NCBI RefSeq assembly: GCF_001612765.1
Contig: NZ_BDBB01000063.1
Span: 1-34,549 of the forward strand
Origin: Nocardia arthritidis NBRC 100137
GTDB lineage: Bacteria > Actinomycetota > Actinomycetes > Mycobacteriales > Mycobacteriaceae
Reading direction: 5' to 3'
DNA length: 34,549 nt
The notes under the pieces are model-generated. The model made no database searches and was not told the DNA's origin. It was given only the letters and a program-made list of their open reading frames with translations. This document shows positions 8,143 through 15,464 of this stretch, in pieces (the first letter of the stretch is position 1; each line of letters starts with the position of its first letter). Both the position numbers and the translations under genes were made by a program.

Positions 8143-9279
8143 TCAGCAGGCGGGACTGCTTTTCATCCTGCCCGCCAGCCAATGCCGCAATTGTTCGTCA
8201 TAGCCGATCGGCGCGCTGCACTGCCGGGGTTCCAGCACCTGGCGATGGGTTTCCAGCAGCGGAACGTCGTCGGCGACCCGGACCAGCTGAGCGATCGCCA
8301 GCTGTCTGCTGGAGTACCCGGGATAGGGGTAGAGCAGTAGCGATGTAGGGGTGTAACCGCCGCCGTAGTTGAGCACCCGCAGGGTCACGCCGGCGCTGTC
8401 CCCGGAGCGCAGCCGGTCGCCGAGTTCCGCCAGCCGGGGACGGTCGTCGGGATGGAACACATCCACAGGCCGGAACAGATAGTCCCACCGCACCCATGGC
8501 GCCGGATCGGTGAGCCAGTGCGAGATACTGGTGTGCTCGAGCTGCACCACGGCCAGATGCGTACCCGCCCGGCGGTGCGCCTCGCGCAACCCGATGCGCT
8601 CCAGAGTCGGCCACGCCGACGGCGCGTTCTCCGACGTCACGTCCTCGATCAACCACCAGGCACCGCGCGTGCGCTCGTCGTCGCGGGCGCGAATGGTGAT
8701 CCGCCACTGGGCCGGGCGACCGAATCCGTGCACCACCGTGGTATCGAACTGCATCCGCTCACCGGGCTTGGGGTCGTAGAGCAGATCGAGCATTTCCGCG
8801 TGCCGATCGAAGCTCGACACCCGGTGGAACAGTTCGGCGATCGACATCCGCGGGACGTATTGTTCCGCGGTGCTGCCGGACAACCGTGTGATGCCGCTCG
8901 GCTGCTGGATGGTCTGACTGCTCAGGTCCCAGATGGCGCCCACCGCGGGGCGCACCGCGGGCACCCGCTCGGACGCGGGGCCCAGCCACAGCCGCACCGC
9001 GTGCACGTCCCCCGCCGGGCCGAAGATCGGACGGATGAGCAGTTGATGCCTTCCCGCGCGCGTCTGGATGGCCAGATCCACGTCCTGCGCTTGGTCGTGC
9101 GCGGTTTGGACGGCCTCGGTCAATGCCGCGGTCGTGAGCTTGTCGTACAGCGCGGGCATTTTCGACAGCGTTCGCTGCACCACCCGCTGCCAGCTCGCGA
9201 ACTCACGCGGTGCATCCCCCACCGACGCCACGGACATGCCGTCCGGCGCCAACGTCTCGATAGTCACCCATGGAATCAC
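8143..9279 (-). CDS. PAS/GAF-like sensory protein, probably DUF5593 family
   Basis: 378 aa, soluble, with no membrane segment. The middle part (about residues 75-230) reads like a PAS-type fold, with segments such as RPIFGPAGDVHAVRLWLG and a strand rich in WRITIRARDDE. The C-terminal part (about 240-370) looks like a second domain with an FHPDDRPRL motif, which is common in PAS domains of signalling proteins. No kinase, GGDEF or HTH domain follows, so any output would be by protein contact. Nocardia and mycobacterial genomes carry proteins of this sort annotated DUF5593; that name is from memory. The start is GTG at 9277-9279 with no strong ribosome site. It lies 46 bp upstream of the T4SS-like operon on the same strand and could be co-transcribed with it. 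Confidence 0.6.
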   Translation of the reverse strand: MIPWVTIETLAPDGMSVASVGDAPREFASWQRVVQRTLSKMPALYDKLTTAALTEAVQTAHDQAQDVDLAIQTRAGRHQLLIRPIFGPAGDVHAVRLWLGPASERVPAVRPAVGAIWDLSSQTIQQPSGITRLSGSTAEQYVPRMSIAELFHRVSSFDRHAEMLDLLYDPKPGERMQFDTTVVHGFGRPAQWRITIRARDDERTRGAWWLIEDVTSENAPSAWPTLERIGLREAHRRAGTHLAVVQLEHTSISHWLTDPAPWVRWDYLFRPVDVFHPDDRPRLAELGDRLRSGDSAGVTLRVLNYGGGYTPTSLLLYPYPGYSSRQLAIAQLVRVADDVPLLETHRQVLEPRQCSAPIGYDEQLRHWLAGRMKSSPAC

Positions 9280-9582
9280 TGCGCCACTTCGCTTCGCACT
9301 TGCCCGACCAGCCGTTCCTCCGGGTCCGCCTCAACCCGGATGAGACATCTTGTGACTCAGGCAATGTACCGTTATTTAGCGGCTCAATCAACCTGCGACC
9401 CTGCCGCCTGCTCCCATGAAGTCTGCGGCACGTCGACCAGACACGCGCAGGGGTGTTCATTTTGTTCACGTTAAGTTCCGGAGAAGTCCTCCTCGACCGG
9501 CGCACAGGGCAGTGGCACATCTGCTGCAAACCGCCATACAAGATCAACGGAAGCCAACGGCCGAAGCCGTCAGCATTCACCT
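9280..9582. other. Intergenic region with no gene seen
   Basis: About 300 bp between the PAS-like gene and the hairpin behind the ROK gene. Open frames here are short and do not resemble protein. It contains a perfect small hairpin ACGGC-CGAA-GCCGT (9557-9570) and an AT-rich patch around 9360-9380. The promoter of the PAS-like gene should lie here, but I see no convincing -10/-35 pair. Confidence 0.5.
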
Positions 9583-9612
9583 AGCAACTTCGAACGCGGG
9601 CTTGAAGTTGCT
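9583..9612 (-). terminator. Hairpin downstream of the ROK gene
   Basis: Perfect 9-bp inverted repeat AGCAACTTC (9583-9591) / GAAGTTGCT (9604-9612) with a 12-nt loop, starting 33 bp after the stop of the ROK gene in its direction of transcription. There is no T-tract, as is common for actinobacterial terminators. Confidence 0.5.
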
Positions 9613-9645
9613 CCTGCCCAACGCATTACGCCAGGGTGGGATAGC

Positions 9646-10539
9646 TCAGGCATTCCTTCCGGAGAGAGCCAGCACACCTGCGCCCATGATCGTCGCGACG
9701 TCACCGAGCTGCGAAGGAATGACGCGCAATCCGGGCAGGAAACTCAGCCGAGCGTGCGTGGCCACCGCCTCGCCGAGCGGTTTCCACAGCACCGGCCCGG
9801 CCTCGGCGAGCGAGCCACCGAGCACGACGAGGTCGAGGTCGAGCAGTGCCGTCACCGAGGCGATCGCCCGTCCGAGCGCCGTGCCGGCCCGTCCGAGCGC
9901 CGCGGCGGCAATGTCCTCGCCGACGCGGGCGGATTCCAGCAATTCCGGGACCGACGTGCCCGCCCAGCCCTGCTCTCTGGCCCAACGCACCATGGCCAGG
10001 CCACCGGCGACCGCTTCCAGGCACCCGCGGCCGCCGCAGGAGCACCGATCGTCGAAGCCGGGGACCAGGACATGACCTACGTGCCCCGCATTACCGGTGC
10101 GCCCCACCAAGACGAAGCCGCCTACCACGACCCCGCCGGTGATGCGATCGGAGATACTCAGCGCCAGGCTGTCCATCACCGCGCTCGTCGCGCCGAAACC
10201 TCGCTCCGCCAGCGCCAGGCATACGCCGTCCAGCGCGAGCGGAACCTGCGCTTCCGGGAACAGCTTCCGCGCGGCTCGGACGATTTCGAAACCCGCTCGC
10301 CACTCCGGAACCTCGGAGGGGGCGATCACCCCGGCCGCCATATCGATCGGCCCTGCCGAAGCGACGCCGAGGGCGGTGACCTGGTCGCCGCCCGCGACCT
10401 CGAGCAGCAGCTCCTGGCATCGGTCCCAGGCGCCTGTCGCCGGGATCGGGATCCTCCGGATGTCGTCGGTGTCGACATCGTCGGCGACTCGGGTCGCCGC
10501 GAAGCCCGACGACCCGATCTCCAATGCCAGGACTGTCAT
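9646..10539 (-). CDS. ROK-family protein with altered active-site motifs
   Basis: 297 aa, the usual size for an HTH-less ROK sugar kinase. The ROK zinc motif is intact: His156 plus CSCGGRGCLE (Cys166, Cys168, Cys173). Other key positions are changed. The N-terminal phosphate-binding loop, usually DxGGT, reads EIGSSG (7-12). The ExGH substrate motif reads HVGH (153-156, Glu to His). The region of the catalytic base reads LDGVCLAL with Asp104 kept but without the usual NDA context. It may be a divergent kinase or a non-catalytic sugar or nucleotide sensor. The start ATG (10537-10539) is 50 bp downstream of the whiB-like gene on the same strand, so the two are probably an operon. No sugar transporter or catabolic gene lies nearby. 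Confidence 0.82.
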   Translation of the reverse strand: MTVLALEIGSSGFAATRVADDVDTDDIRRIPIPATGAWDRCQELLLEVAGGDQVTALGVASAGPIDMAAGVIAPSEVPEWRAGFEIVRAARKLFPEAQVPLALDGVCLALAERGFGATSAVMDSLALSISDRITGGVVVGGFVLVGRTGNAGHVGHVLVPGFDDRCSCGGRGCLEAVAGGLAMVRWAREQGWAGTSVPELLESARVGEDIAAAALGRAGTALGRAIASVTALLDLDLVVLGGSLAEAGPVLWKPLGEAVATHARLSFLPGLRVIPSQLGDVATIMGAGVLALSGRNA

Positions 10540-10589
10540 GAGTTACGCACCACCGAACGACTCGACGCGAAAAGCTGCACGCAGCATAG

Positions 10590-11042
10590 TCACAGGCCGT
10601 CGGTGCCGGTCGGCTTGAGGGGCTGCCCGAGCACGATGTGCCGACGAGGCGCGGGAAGCGTGGATACGGTGCGCAGCGGACGCGGTCCGGTGCGGATGAT
10701 CCGCATGGGGCGCTTGTGGTCGATCGGCGCGGCACGGTGCCGGTCCAGGTTCTCGATGACGCTGCCCGAATTGTCATAGGCGACGCCCGCCCAGATCATC
10801 GCGCGGGGACCGTCTCCGCGGGTGGTCAGCGCCTGCGCCAATTGCTGGCACTGCGCGAGCAAGGGGCAACTCTGACAGGTTCGCACCGCTGCTCGCCAGG
10901 CATCCGGATTCCCGGTGTCCATGTCCCAGTTGTCCGGGACGTCGGCGCACGGTGGCCGCTGGTTCGACTTTGCCGGAATCGACGAGACCTTTGCTGATGC
11001 AATGGATCCCGTGTCCATCGGAAGGGTTCGCGTAATGCTCAT
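10590..11042 (-). CDS. WhiB-family iron-sulfur transcription factor
   Basis: 150 aa from ATG 11040-11042, chosen because GGAG lies 6 nt upstream; in-frame starts up to 22 codons earlier lack this. Four cysteines (32, 56, 59, 65) follow the WhiB spacing C-x23-C-x2-C-x5-C for a 4Fe-4S cluster. The turn motif usually written G(V/I)WGG reads MIWAG (82-86). A basic C-terminal tail rich in Arg/Lys (about 101-135) would bind DNA. WhiB proteins act with the principal sigma factor and are restricted to actinobacteria and their phages and plasmids. I cannot place it in the WhiB1-WhiB7 classes. It is divergent from the MerR gene across a 267-bp region and upstream of the ROK gene. Confidence 0.88.
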   Translation of the reverse strand: MSITRTLPMDTGSIASAKVSSIPAKSNQRPPCADVPDNWDMDTGNPDAWRAAVRTCQSCPLLAQCQQLAQALTTRGDGPRAMIWAGVAYDNSGSVIENLDRHRAAPIDHKRPMRIIRTGPRPLRTVSTLPAPRRHIVLGQPLKPTGTDGL

Positions 11043-11159
11043 AGCCATCTCCGGGGATGCCGAGCACACACCTCTGGCAGGTGCGTGGCCCATGGATCGG
11101 ACGGTCATCAGGGCTGCTCAACAGTCCCCGGAACCCAGCCGCGATAAGCTGGTCTACGC

Positions 11160-11188
11160 ACGGTAGCCCACTGTTGCCCAGCACACAA
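11160..11188 (-). promoter_or_regulatory. Putative promoter of the whiB-like gene
   Basis: On the minus strand, TTGTGT (11183-11188) and TACCGT (11160-11165) are separated by exactly 17 bp. This gives a leader of about 110 nt before the whiB-like ATG. Pattern match only. Confidence 0.35.
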
Positions 11189-11197
11189 CCTTTTGTA

Positions 11198-11268
11198 CCG
11201 TTGCGTAACGGCTCGTTGACCTTGAAGCAACGTCCAGCTACCTTCTTTAACGGCACGTTATGAAACGG
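11198..11268. promoter_or_regulatory. Cluster of AACGG/CCGTT repeats with two palindromes
   Basis: In the whiB/merR divergent region lie CCGTT-GCGT-AACGG (11198-11211), TAACG-GCA-CGTTA (11248-11260) and another AACGG (11264-11268). The two perfect palindromes share the AACG half-site and bracket a putative merR promoter. They could bind the MerR protein, the WhiB protein or both. Inference from pattern. Confidence 0.45.
11216..11244 (+). promoter_or_regulatory. Putative promoter of the MerR gene
   Basis: TTGACC (11216-11221), a 17-bp spacer and TACCTT (11239-11244) give a good sigma-A-like match, with a leader of about 60 nt before the ATG at 11310. MerR-regulated promoters usually have 19-20 bp spacers, so if the gene is autoregulated this would be ordinary repression or another promoter. 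Confidence 0.45.
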
Positions 11269-11309
11269 ACCATTTTCCACGGGGGCCCGACTATGGTTTC
11301 CTTTTAAAC

Positions 11310-12032
11310 ATGGCTGCAGACTCTGAATTCACGATCGACGAACTGGCACGGGCAGCCGACACCACCGTGCGCAGCGTCCGCGTGTACCACGAGCGAGGTC
11401 TCCTGCCCTCGCCGGAGGTGCGCGGGCGGATCGGGTACTACGGGTCGGACCACCTCAACCGCCTGCAAACGATCAGCCGCCTGCTGGGGCGGGGGATGAA
11501 GCTGAACGGGATCAGGGAGCTGCTGGAAGCCTGGGACCGCGGCGACGGACTTGCCGACGTACTCGGCGTGAAGAACGCGAACGCGGCGGAAGCGGATGCG
11601 GAAGCCACCACCGAGCCACAGGACAGCTACGCCGAGTTGCCGGAGTACGCCAAGCAGGCGCTGGCCTCCAGCGAGGACCCGCTCGAGGCCTACCGGGTCA
11701 CGAATCCCCGGTGCTGCGATCTGGCCACCCGGCTCACCGACACCGGGCTGCCGATGCAGGACACGTTCCAGTTGGTCGAACGTCTGCGCGCCGACTGCGA
11801 TCGCATCGCCGACCGCTTCGCCACCGAGTTGTTCTTTCGCCTGGCCGGGCAGACCTACGAAGATTCCGCGCGGACCCCCCGGGACCGCACCAAGCTGGAG
11901 ACCGACCTGGCGATCGCCCGGTTGATCGTCACCCGCGCCACCTCGGAGCTGATCGACCAGGCGTTCGCCCGGCACTCCGAGCTGCCGCCGTCCACGGTGG
12001 CCTCCAGCCCACAGGCTCGAGCCGAGCAATGA
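11310..12032 (+). CDS. MerR-family transcriptional regulator
   Basis: 240 aa. Residues 7-75 form the MerR winged helix: FTIDELARAADTTVRSVRVY followed by HERGLLPSPEVRGRIGYYG, then DHLNRLQTISRLLGRGMKL. The rest (about 80-230) is a helical effector domain of about 150 residues, rich in acidic residues and with no Cys cluster typical of metal sensors. Cys152 and Cys153 are adjacent, with one further Cys. MerR proteins with this layout, without metal ligands, usually sense small molecules or act in development; the ligand is unknown. The ATG at 11310 lacks an obvious ribosome site. It is divergent from the whiB-like gene and followed by a hairpin. Confidence 0.88.
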   Translation: MAADSEFTIDELARAADTTVRSVRVYHERGLLPSPEVRGRIGYYGSDHLNRLQTISRLLGRGMKLNGIRELLEAWDRGDGLADVLGVKNANAAEADAEATTEPQDSYAELPEYAKQALASSEDPLEAYRVTNPRCCDLATRLTDTGLPMQDTFQLVERLRADCDRIADRFATELFFRLAGQTYEDSARTPRDRTKLETDLAIARLIVTRATSELIDQAFARHSELPPSTVASSPQARAEQ

Positions 12033-12037
12033 CGGCG

Positions 12038-12054
12038 CGGTCGCGAACCGACCG
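12038..12054 (+). terminator. Hairpin terminator after the MerR gene
   Basis: Perfect CGGTCG-CGAAC-CGACCG stem-loop 5 bp after the merR stop codon, followed by a pyrimidine-rich TTCTCCTATTTCC tract. Confidence 0.6.
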
Positions 12055-12403
12055 TTCTCCTATTTCCATCCGGCACTGTCGAATACTTACGTAGACATTC
12101 GCATTCGGGCCTTTTCGAACCGTGCACCGGTCGCCGCGGGCGAATGACTCGCAGCCCTGTTCCGGCGCATCGAACACGACGCCCGGCGAATCGCTGAACA
12201 TACCTACGTAGGACCAGTGCCGAAGGGTTGCCACGGGATGCCCCGGCAGCAACGCGCGGCACTCCGCCCCCAGCTCCACGCGTCCCCCCGACCTTCTCCG
12301 ACGTGTATGAAACCCGGTGAGATGCCGTAGGTATACCGATCCGAGGAGACGGTGCAGCCGCCGCTCCCGACGAGACCCGAGGACGAATCCCGCCCCCGAA
12401 CGA
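12055..12403. other. Intergenic region with no gene seen
   Basis: About 350 bp between the MerR terminator and tRNA-Pro. Open frames on both strands look like noise. It contains a perfect 10-bp palindrome CCTACGTAGG (12203-12212), a related TACGTA (about 12088-12093) and a CGTAGGTATACC stretch near 12325, possibly copies of one binding site. No integrase or excisionase remnant was seen next to the tRNA 3' end. Confidence 0.45.
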
Positions 12404-12480
<77 letters not shown>

Positions 12481-12527
12481 TGGCCCCCGCGGCGGCGGGG
12501 CGGCCGTCGACGAGGATGAATGCTCCG

Positions 12528-12601
<74 letters not shown>

Positions 12602-13488
12602 AGGCATACGACACCGATGGGATCGCCACGATGTCGTGTGCGATCCGACTGTACCGAACCCGGCTTCCGAAACGCCAATCAGCCCCCCGCGCAGCGAGAT
12701 CTCGCAGGTTGCCCGCAGGAACGCTCCGGGGTTGCCGCGACCAGTGTCGCACGGCGGGCCCGCCGTGACACGCTGACGCGCTCGAGAATATTTAAAGGCT
12801 ATTTTTCATTGAAACTCTGGCGTGTCGGATTCCGGTGGGCGAAACTCGAATGACACACTTGTCACCCCAGGAACATCGCTCGAGGGATTTCCGATGAGGA
12901 CCGCACGACTCGCCGTCACGGCCGACACACTCGGTGTGTCACCGAGCCACGGCCGCGCGGCCGGGAGCGACTCGACGCGGCGCACGCGGAGGCGAGGTCC
13001 ATCCCGCGAACCCTGGGCCGATCGCGCAGCAACCCGTCCGCCGGGAGCGTCGGCATATCGAGCGGCCATCCCCCTCACCCGCCGGTGCGCATCGCGCACG
13101 CGGCCGAGGCGGGCTCCGGCGTCGCGGCCCGAAGCGACGGCGTATGCCACCCGAACCGTCTCGGCCGGACCACCGCCGGTAAGCGACTACCCTCGGAACA
13201 CTCGGCACAACCATTCGGAACTCGACAGGGAAGACGAGGTTCTCGCGTGCGAGAACAGACTCTCGTGAGGCAGGCGGCGCCTGGCCGGACCGGACCGCCG
13301 CCGTTGCTCGCGCACCACTCCCCGCACACCTCCCGCAGCGTGTCGCCAGCGCGTCGCGGCGCGATTTTGCAGCGAACGAGAATCGGGTGTAACACCAACG
13401 CGACGGGAACGATCACATACCCGATCGCTATTCACGAGGCATCGAGAACACGTTGCAAATCAGCGCTTTTCGATGCCGAGTGGCTTGC
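12602..13488. other. Gene-poor region of about 0.9 kb
   Basis: No convincing protein gene on either strand. The longest plus frame (from about 12822) is Arg/Pro-rich, without the strong third-position GC bias of neighbouring genes and without a recognisable domain. The region includes an AT-rich patch around 12788-12815 and an interrupted inverted repeat GGCATCGAGAA (13438-13448) / TTTTCGATGCC (13467-13477), 10 of 11 matched, just upstream of the putative diguanylate cyclase promoter. Confidence 0.5.
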
Positions 13489-13494
13489 TAGGAT
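13489..13494 (+). promoter_or_regulatory. Putative extended -10 for the leader ORF and GGDEF gene
   Basis: TAGGAT preceded by TGC (an extended -10, TGnTAGGAT). The -35 region is weak (CTTTTC) and falls in the right arm of the 13438-13477 inverted repeat, which might therefore be an operator. The predicted transcript would start about 30 nt before the leader ORF. Confidence 0.35.
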
Positions 13495-13530
13495 CCTTTT
13501 TGCCGGACGGGGGTATCTGGAAAGGGGGCG

Positions 13531-13647
13531 GTGAGCGTGCGCCGAACCAGGTGGACACAACCGCGTAGCAGTGGGAACGATCAGGGTGACGCCGGCACCT
13601 GTGTGACTACAGGGCACCTGGGTACCGACGTCACTCACACCGGGTGA
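13531..13647 (+). CDS. Small leader ORF overlapping the GGDEF start (38 aa)
   Basis: GTG start at 13531 with AAAGGG a few bases upstream, encoding a basic then Thr/Gly-rich 38-residue peptide (VSVRRTRWTQPRSSGNDQGD at the start). Its TGA (13645-13647) overlaps the GTG start of the diguanylate cyclase in GTGA. The large gene has no ribosome site of its own, so translation of this ORF may deliver ribosomes to it. The region also contains pairable repeats that could form alternative RNA structures. No family is recognised. It may simply be a coupled leader with no function for the peptide. Confidence 0.45.
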   Translation: MSVRRTRWTQPRSSGNDQGDAGTCVTTGHLGTDVTHTG

Positions 13648-14603
13648 GTCCGATGTCGACCGACATCGAGCCCCCGGTAGCCGCCATGGCCCGCGCCTGG
13701 GCCCGTGCGGTCTGCGCCGAGCCCGGTTCGGGCGCGGCGCCCCAGCAGTTGGAACCGGTGCTGATCGAGATCGTCGAGCGCTTGCTCAGGCTCGCCAGGT
13801 CCGAGCCGTTCCCGGTGCCCGAAGCACGGATGCTCGGCGCCCGGCTCGCCGAGGCGCCGTTCGACCGGATCCGGATGCTGGCGCAGGCCACGCGCTGGCT
13901 GCTAGGTTTCCCCTCCGGCGCGCCCGGTTCCCTCGTGGCCACCCGCTGGCCGTTCATCGCCAGCCAGGCCATCGATAGTTACGCCCAGGCGCTGCAAGAG
14001 CGCGCCCTCGCGCAACAGGAGCAGAACCTGTCGGCCAAGGTGTCGCTGCGGGTGCAGGAGATCGCCGCCTTGCAGCACCGGTTGCGCCACGAGGCCACCC
14101 ACGACGCGCTCACCGATCTCGCCAACCGGACGTTGCTTCAGGACAAGGTGCGCCTGATGGCCACCGACCCGACCCGCGGCGTCGGACTGCTGCTGATCGA
14201 CCTGGACCGGTTCAAGCAGATCAACGACGGGTACGGACACGCGATCGGCGACGAGGTGCTGGTCGAACTGGCCGGCAGGCTGCGCGAAGCCTGCCCTCCG
14301 GACACCGTGATCTGCCGGTACGGCGGCGACGAGTTCGTGCTCGCGACCAACCCGCGCCACAACAACCTCGGCGACCTCGCGCATCGGATCGTGGCCGCCC
14401 TGCGCGACCCGGTCTGGTCGTCGGCCGGGCCCGTGCCCGTATCCGCCAGCGTCGGCACCGCCTACAGCCCGCCGGGCAGCCCGATCGATTTCACCGACCT
14501 GCTGCGCCGCGCCGACCGCGCGATGTACTCCGCCAAGACAGCAGGCGGTCGCCGCTTCGCCCTCGCGGACGAGCCGGACATCGACACCGCCGTCGCAGGC
14601 TGA
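13644..14603 (+). CDS. GGDEF diguanylate cyclase
   Basis: 319 aa from the GTG at 13644, or 316 aa from the ATG at 13653. The N-terminal half (1-125) is a helical region with no known sensor domain, followed by a coiled-coil-like stretch (about 115-150, rich in Gln, Glu and Leu). The catalytic domain begins HDALTDLANR (153-162) and has the metal site DLDRFKQIND and an intact RYGGDEF (225-231), so it should make cyclic di-GMP from GTP. No RxxD inhibitory site precedes GGDEF, so product inhibition there is unlikely. No membrane segment is present. It overlaps the upstream leader ORF by 4 nt and converges with the DNA glycosylase gene 25 bp away. Confidence 0.92.
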   Translation: MSPMSTDIEPPVAAMARAWARAVCAEPGSGAAPQQLEPVLIEIVERLLRLARSEPFPVPEARMLGARLAEAPFDRIRMLAQATRWLLGFPSGAPGSLVATRWPFIASQAIDSYAQALQERALAQQEQNLSAKVSLRVQEIAALQHRLRHEATHDALTDLANRTLLQDKVRLMATDPTRGVGLLLIDLDRFKQINDGYGHAIGDEVLVELAGRLREACPPDTVICRYGGDEFVLATNPRHNNLGDLAHRIVAALRDPVWSSAGPVPVSASVGTAYSPPGSPIDFTDLLRRADRAMYSAKTAGGRRFALADEPDIDTAVAG

Positions 14604-14628
14604 GCCGGACCTATCGGCCGCCGCCGGG

Positions 14629-15441
14629 TCAGCCGGGCTGACAGGCGGGGCACCAGAAGAGATTCCGGGCCTCCATCACCTGATGGGCGATCGGGGTCCC
14701 ACACAGCCGGCACGGGGCACCCTGGCGGCGGTAGACGTAGGTGCGCGGACGGTCCTTGGCGTACGAGGGCTCGCCGTGATCGTGTTCGGGCCGCACCACA
14801 ACCATCTTCCCGACTCGCACGCCCACCCGCATGAGCGCGACGAGATCCGACCACATCTGCGCCCATTCGCCTGCCGACAGCCCCGTGCCGGGGCGGTGCG
14901 GCGAGATCCGATGCCGGAAGAGCAGTTCCGCGCGATAGACGTTACCGACCCCGGCGACCACCTGCTGGTCCATCAGCAGCGCGCCGATCGGCCTGCGGGA
15001 ACGCTGGATCCGCCGCCATGCCCGATCGGGGTCGGCGCCGCGGCGCAGCGGGTCCGGGCCGAGCCGGTCGGTGAGCGCCGCCACCTCCGGTGGCAGCAGG
15101 ATCTCGCACGCGGTGGGCCCGCGCAGGTCGGCGCCGAAGCCCGGCTGCCCGTCCGGGCCCCCGAACACGCGCATCCGGACCTGGCCGACCGGCTCCCCCA
15201 TCGGCAGCGCGGATTCGGTGAAGGTGCCGTACAAGCCGAGATGCACGTGCACGACCAAGCCCGAGTCGTAATGGTGCAGCAGATGTTTGCCCCACGCCTC
15301 GGATTTCGTCAGCACCTGCCCGTCCACCCGGGCCGCACCCGTGGCGAACTTGCCCTGCGGGCTCGACACCCGCACCACACCGCCCGCGAGGCGACGCTGA
15401 TGCAGCCGCGCGAGGCGGTGCAGCGTATGTCCTTCCGGCAC
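14629..15441 (-). CDS. nei1: Fpg/Nei-family DNA glycosylase (Rv2464c-like)
   Basis: 270 aa. It starts VPEGHTLHR with a GTG start; after Met removal Pro1 and Glu2 are the catalytic Schiff-base and acid residues of the family. A conserved Lys lies in KSEAWGKHLL, the helix-two-turn-helix region includes GVGNVYRAELLF, and a C-terminal zinc finger has C-x2-C ... C-x2-C (CRLC and CPAC). The enzyme removes oxidised bases from DNA and cuts the strand by beta/delta elimination in base-excision repair. The PEGH start rather than PELP is typical of Nei over Fpg. It is 23 bp downstream of rpiB on the same strand, the same pairing as Rv2465c-Rv2464c in M. tuberculosis from memory. Confidence 0.9.
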   Translation of the reverse strand: MPEGHTLHRLARLHQRRLAGGVVRVSSPQGKFATGAARVDGQVLTKSEAWGKHLLHHYDSGLVVHVHLGLYGTFTESALPMGEPVGQVRMRVFGGPDGQPGFGADLRGPTACEILLPPEVAALTDRLGPDPLRRGADPDRAWRRIQRSRRPIGALLMDQQVVAGVGNVYRAELLFRHRISPHRPGTGLSAGEWAQMWSDLVALMRVGVRVGKMVVVRPEHDHGEPSYAKDRPRTYVYRRQGAPCRLCGTPIAHQVMEARNLFWCPACQPG

Positions 15442-15464
15442 AGCCCGTTACGACCTCGGTGCGC

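Noticed and set aside
12822..13268. Plus-strand ORF of 148 codons in the gene-poor region
   Set aside because: Arg/Pro/Ser-rich composition, no domain, weak codon-position bias and only a poor ribosome site for an internal Met. Treated as noise.
13075..13416. Minus-strand ORF of 113 codons with several Cys
   Set aside because: Cys spacing fits no zinc-finger pattern I know, and it overlaps other equally poor frames.
13438..13643. Cyclic di-GMP or cyclic di-AMP riboswitch upstream of the GGDEF gene
   Set aside because: I looked for the conserved cores of these riboswitch classes and did not find them. The paired segments are reported only as possible alternative structures.
14597..14635. GGCTGA/TCAGCC inverted repeat between the GGDEF and nei-like genes
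   Set aside because: Only 6-bp arms with a loop of more than 20 nt, mostly inside the two coding ends; too weak to call a terminator.
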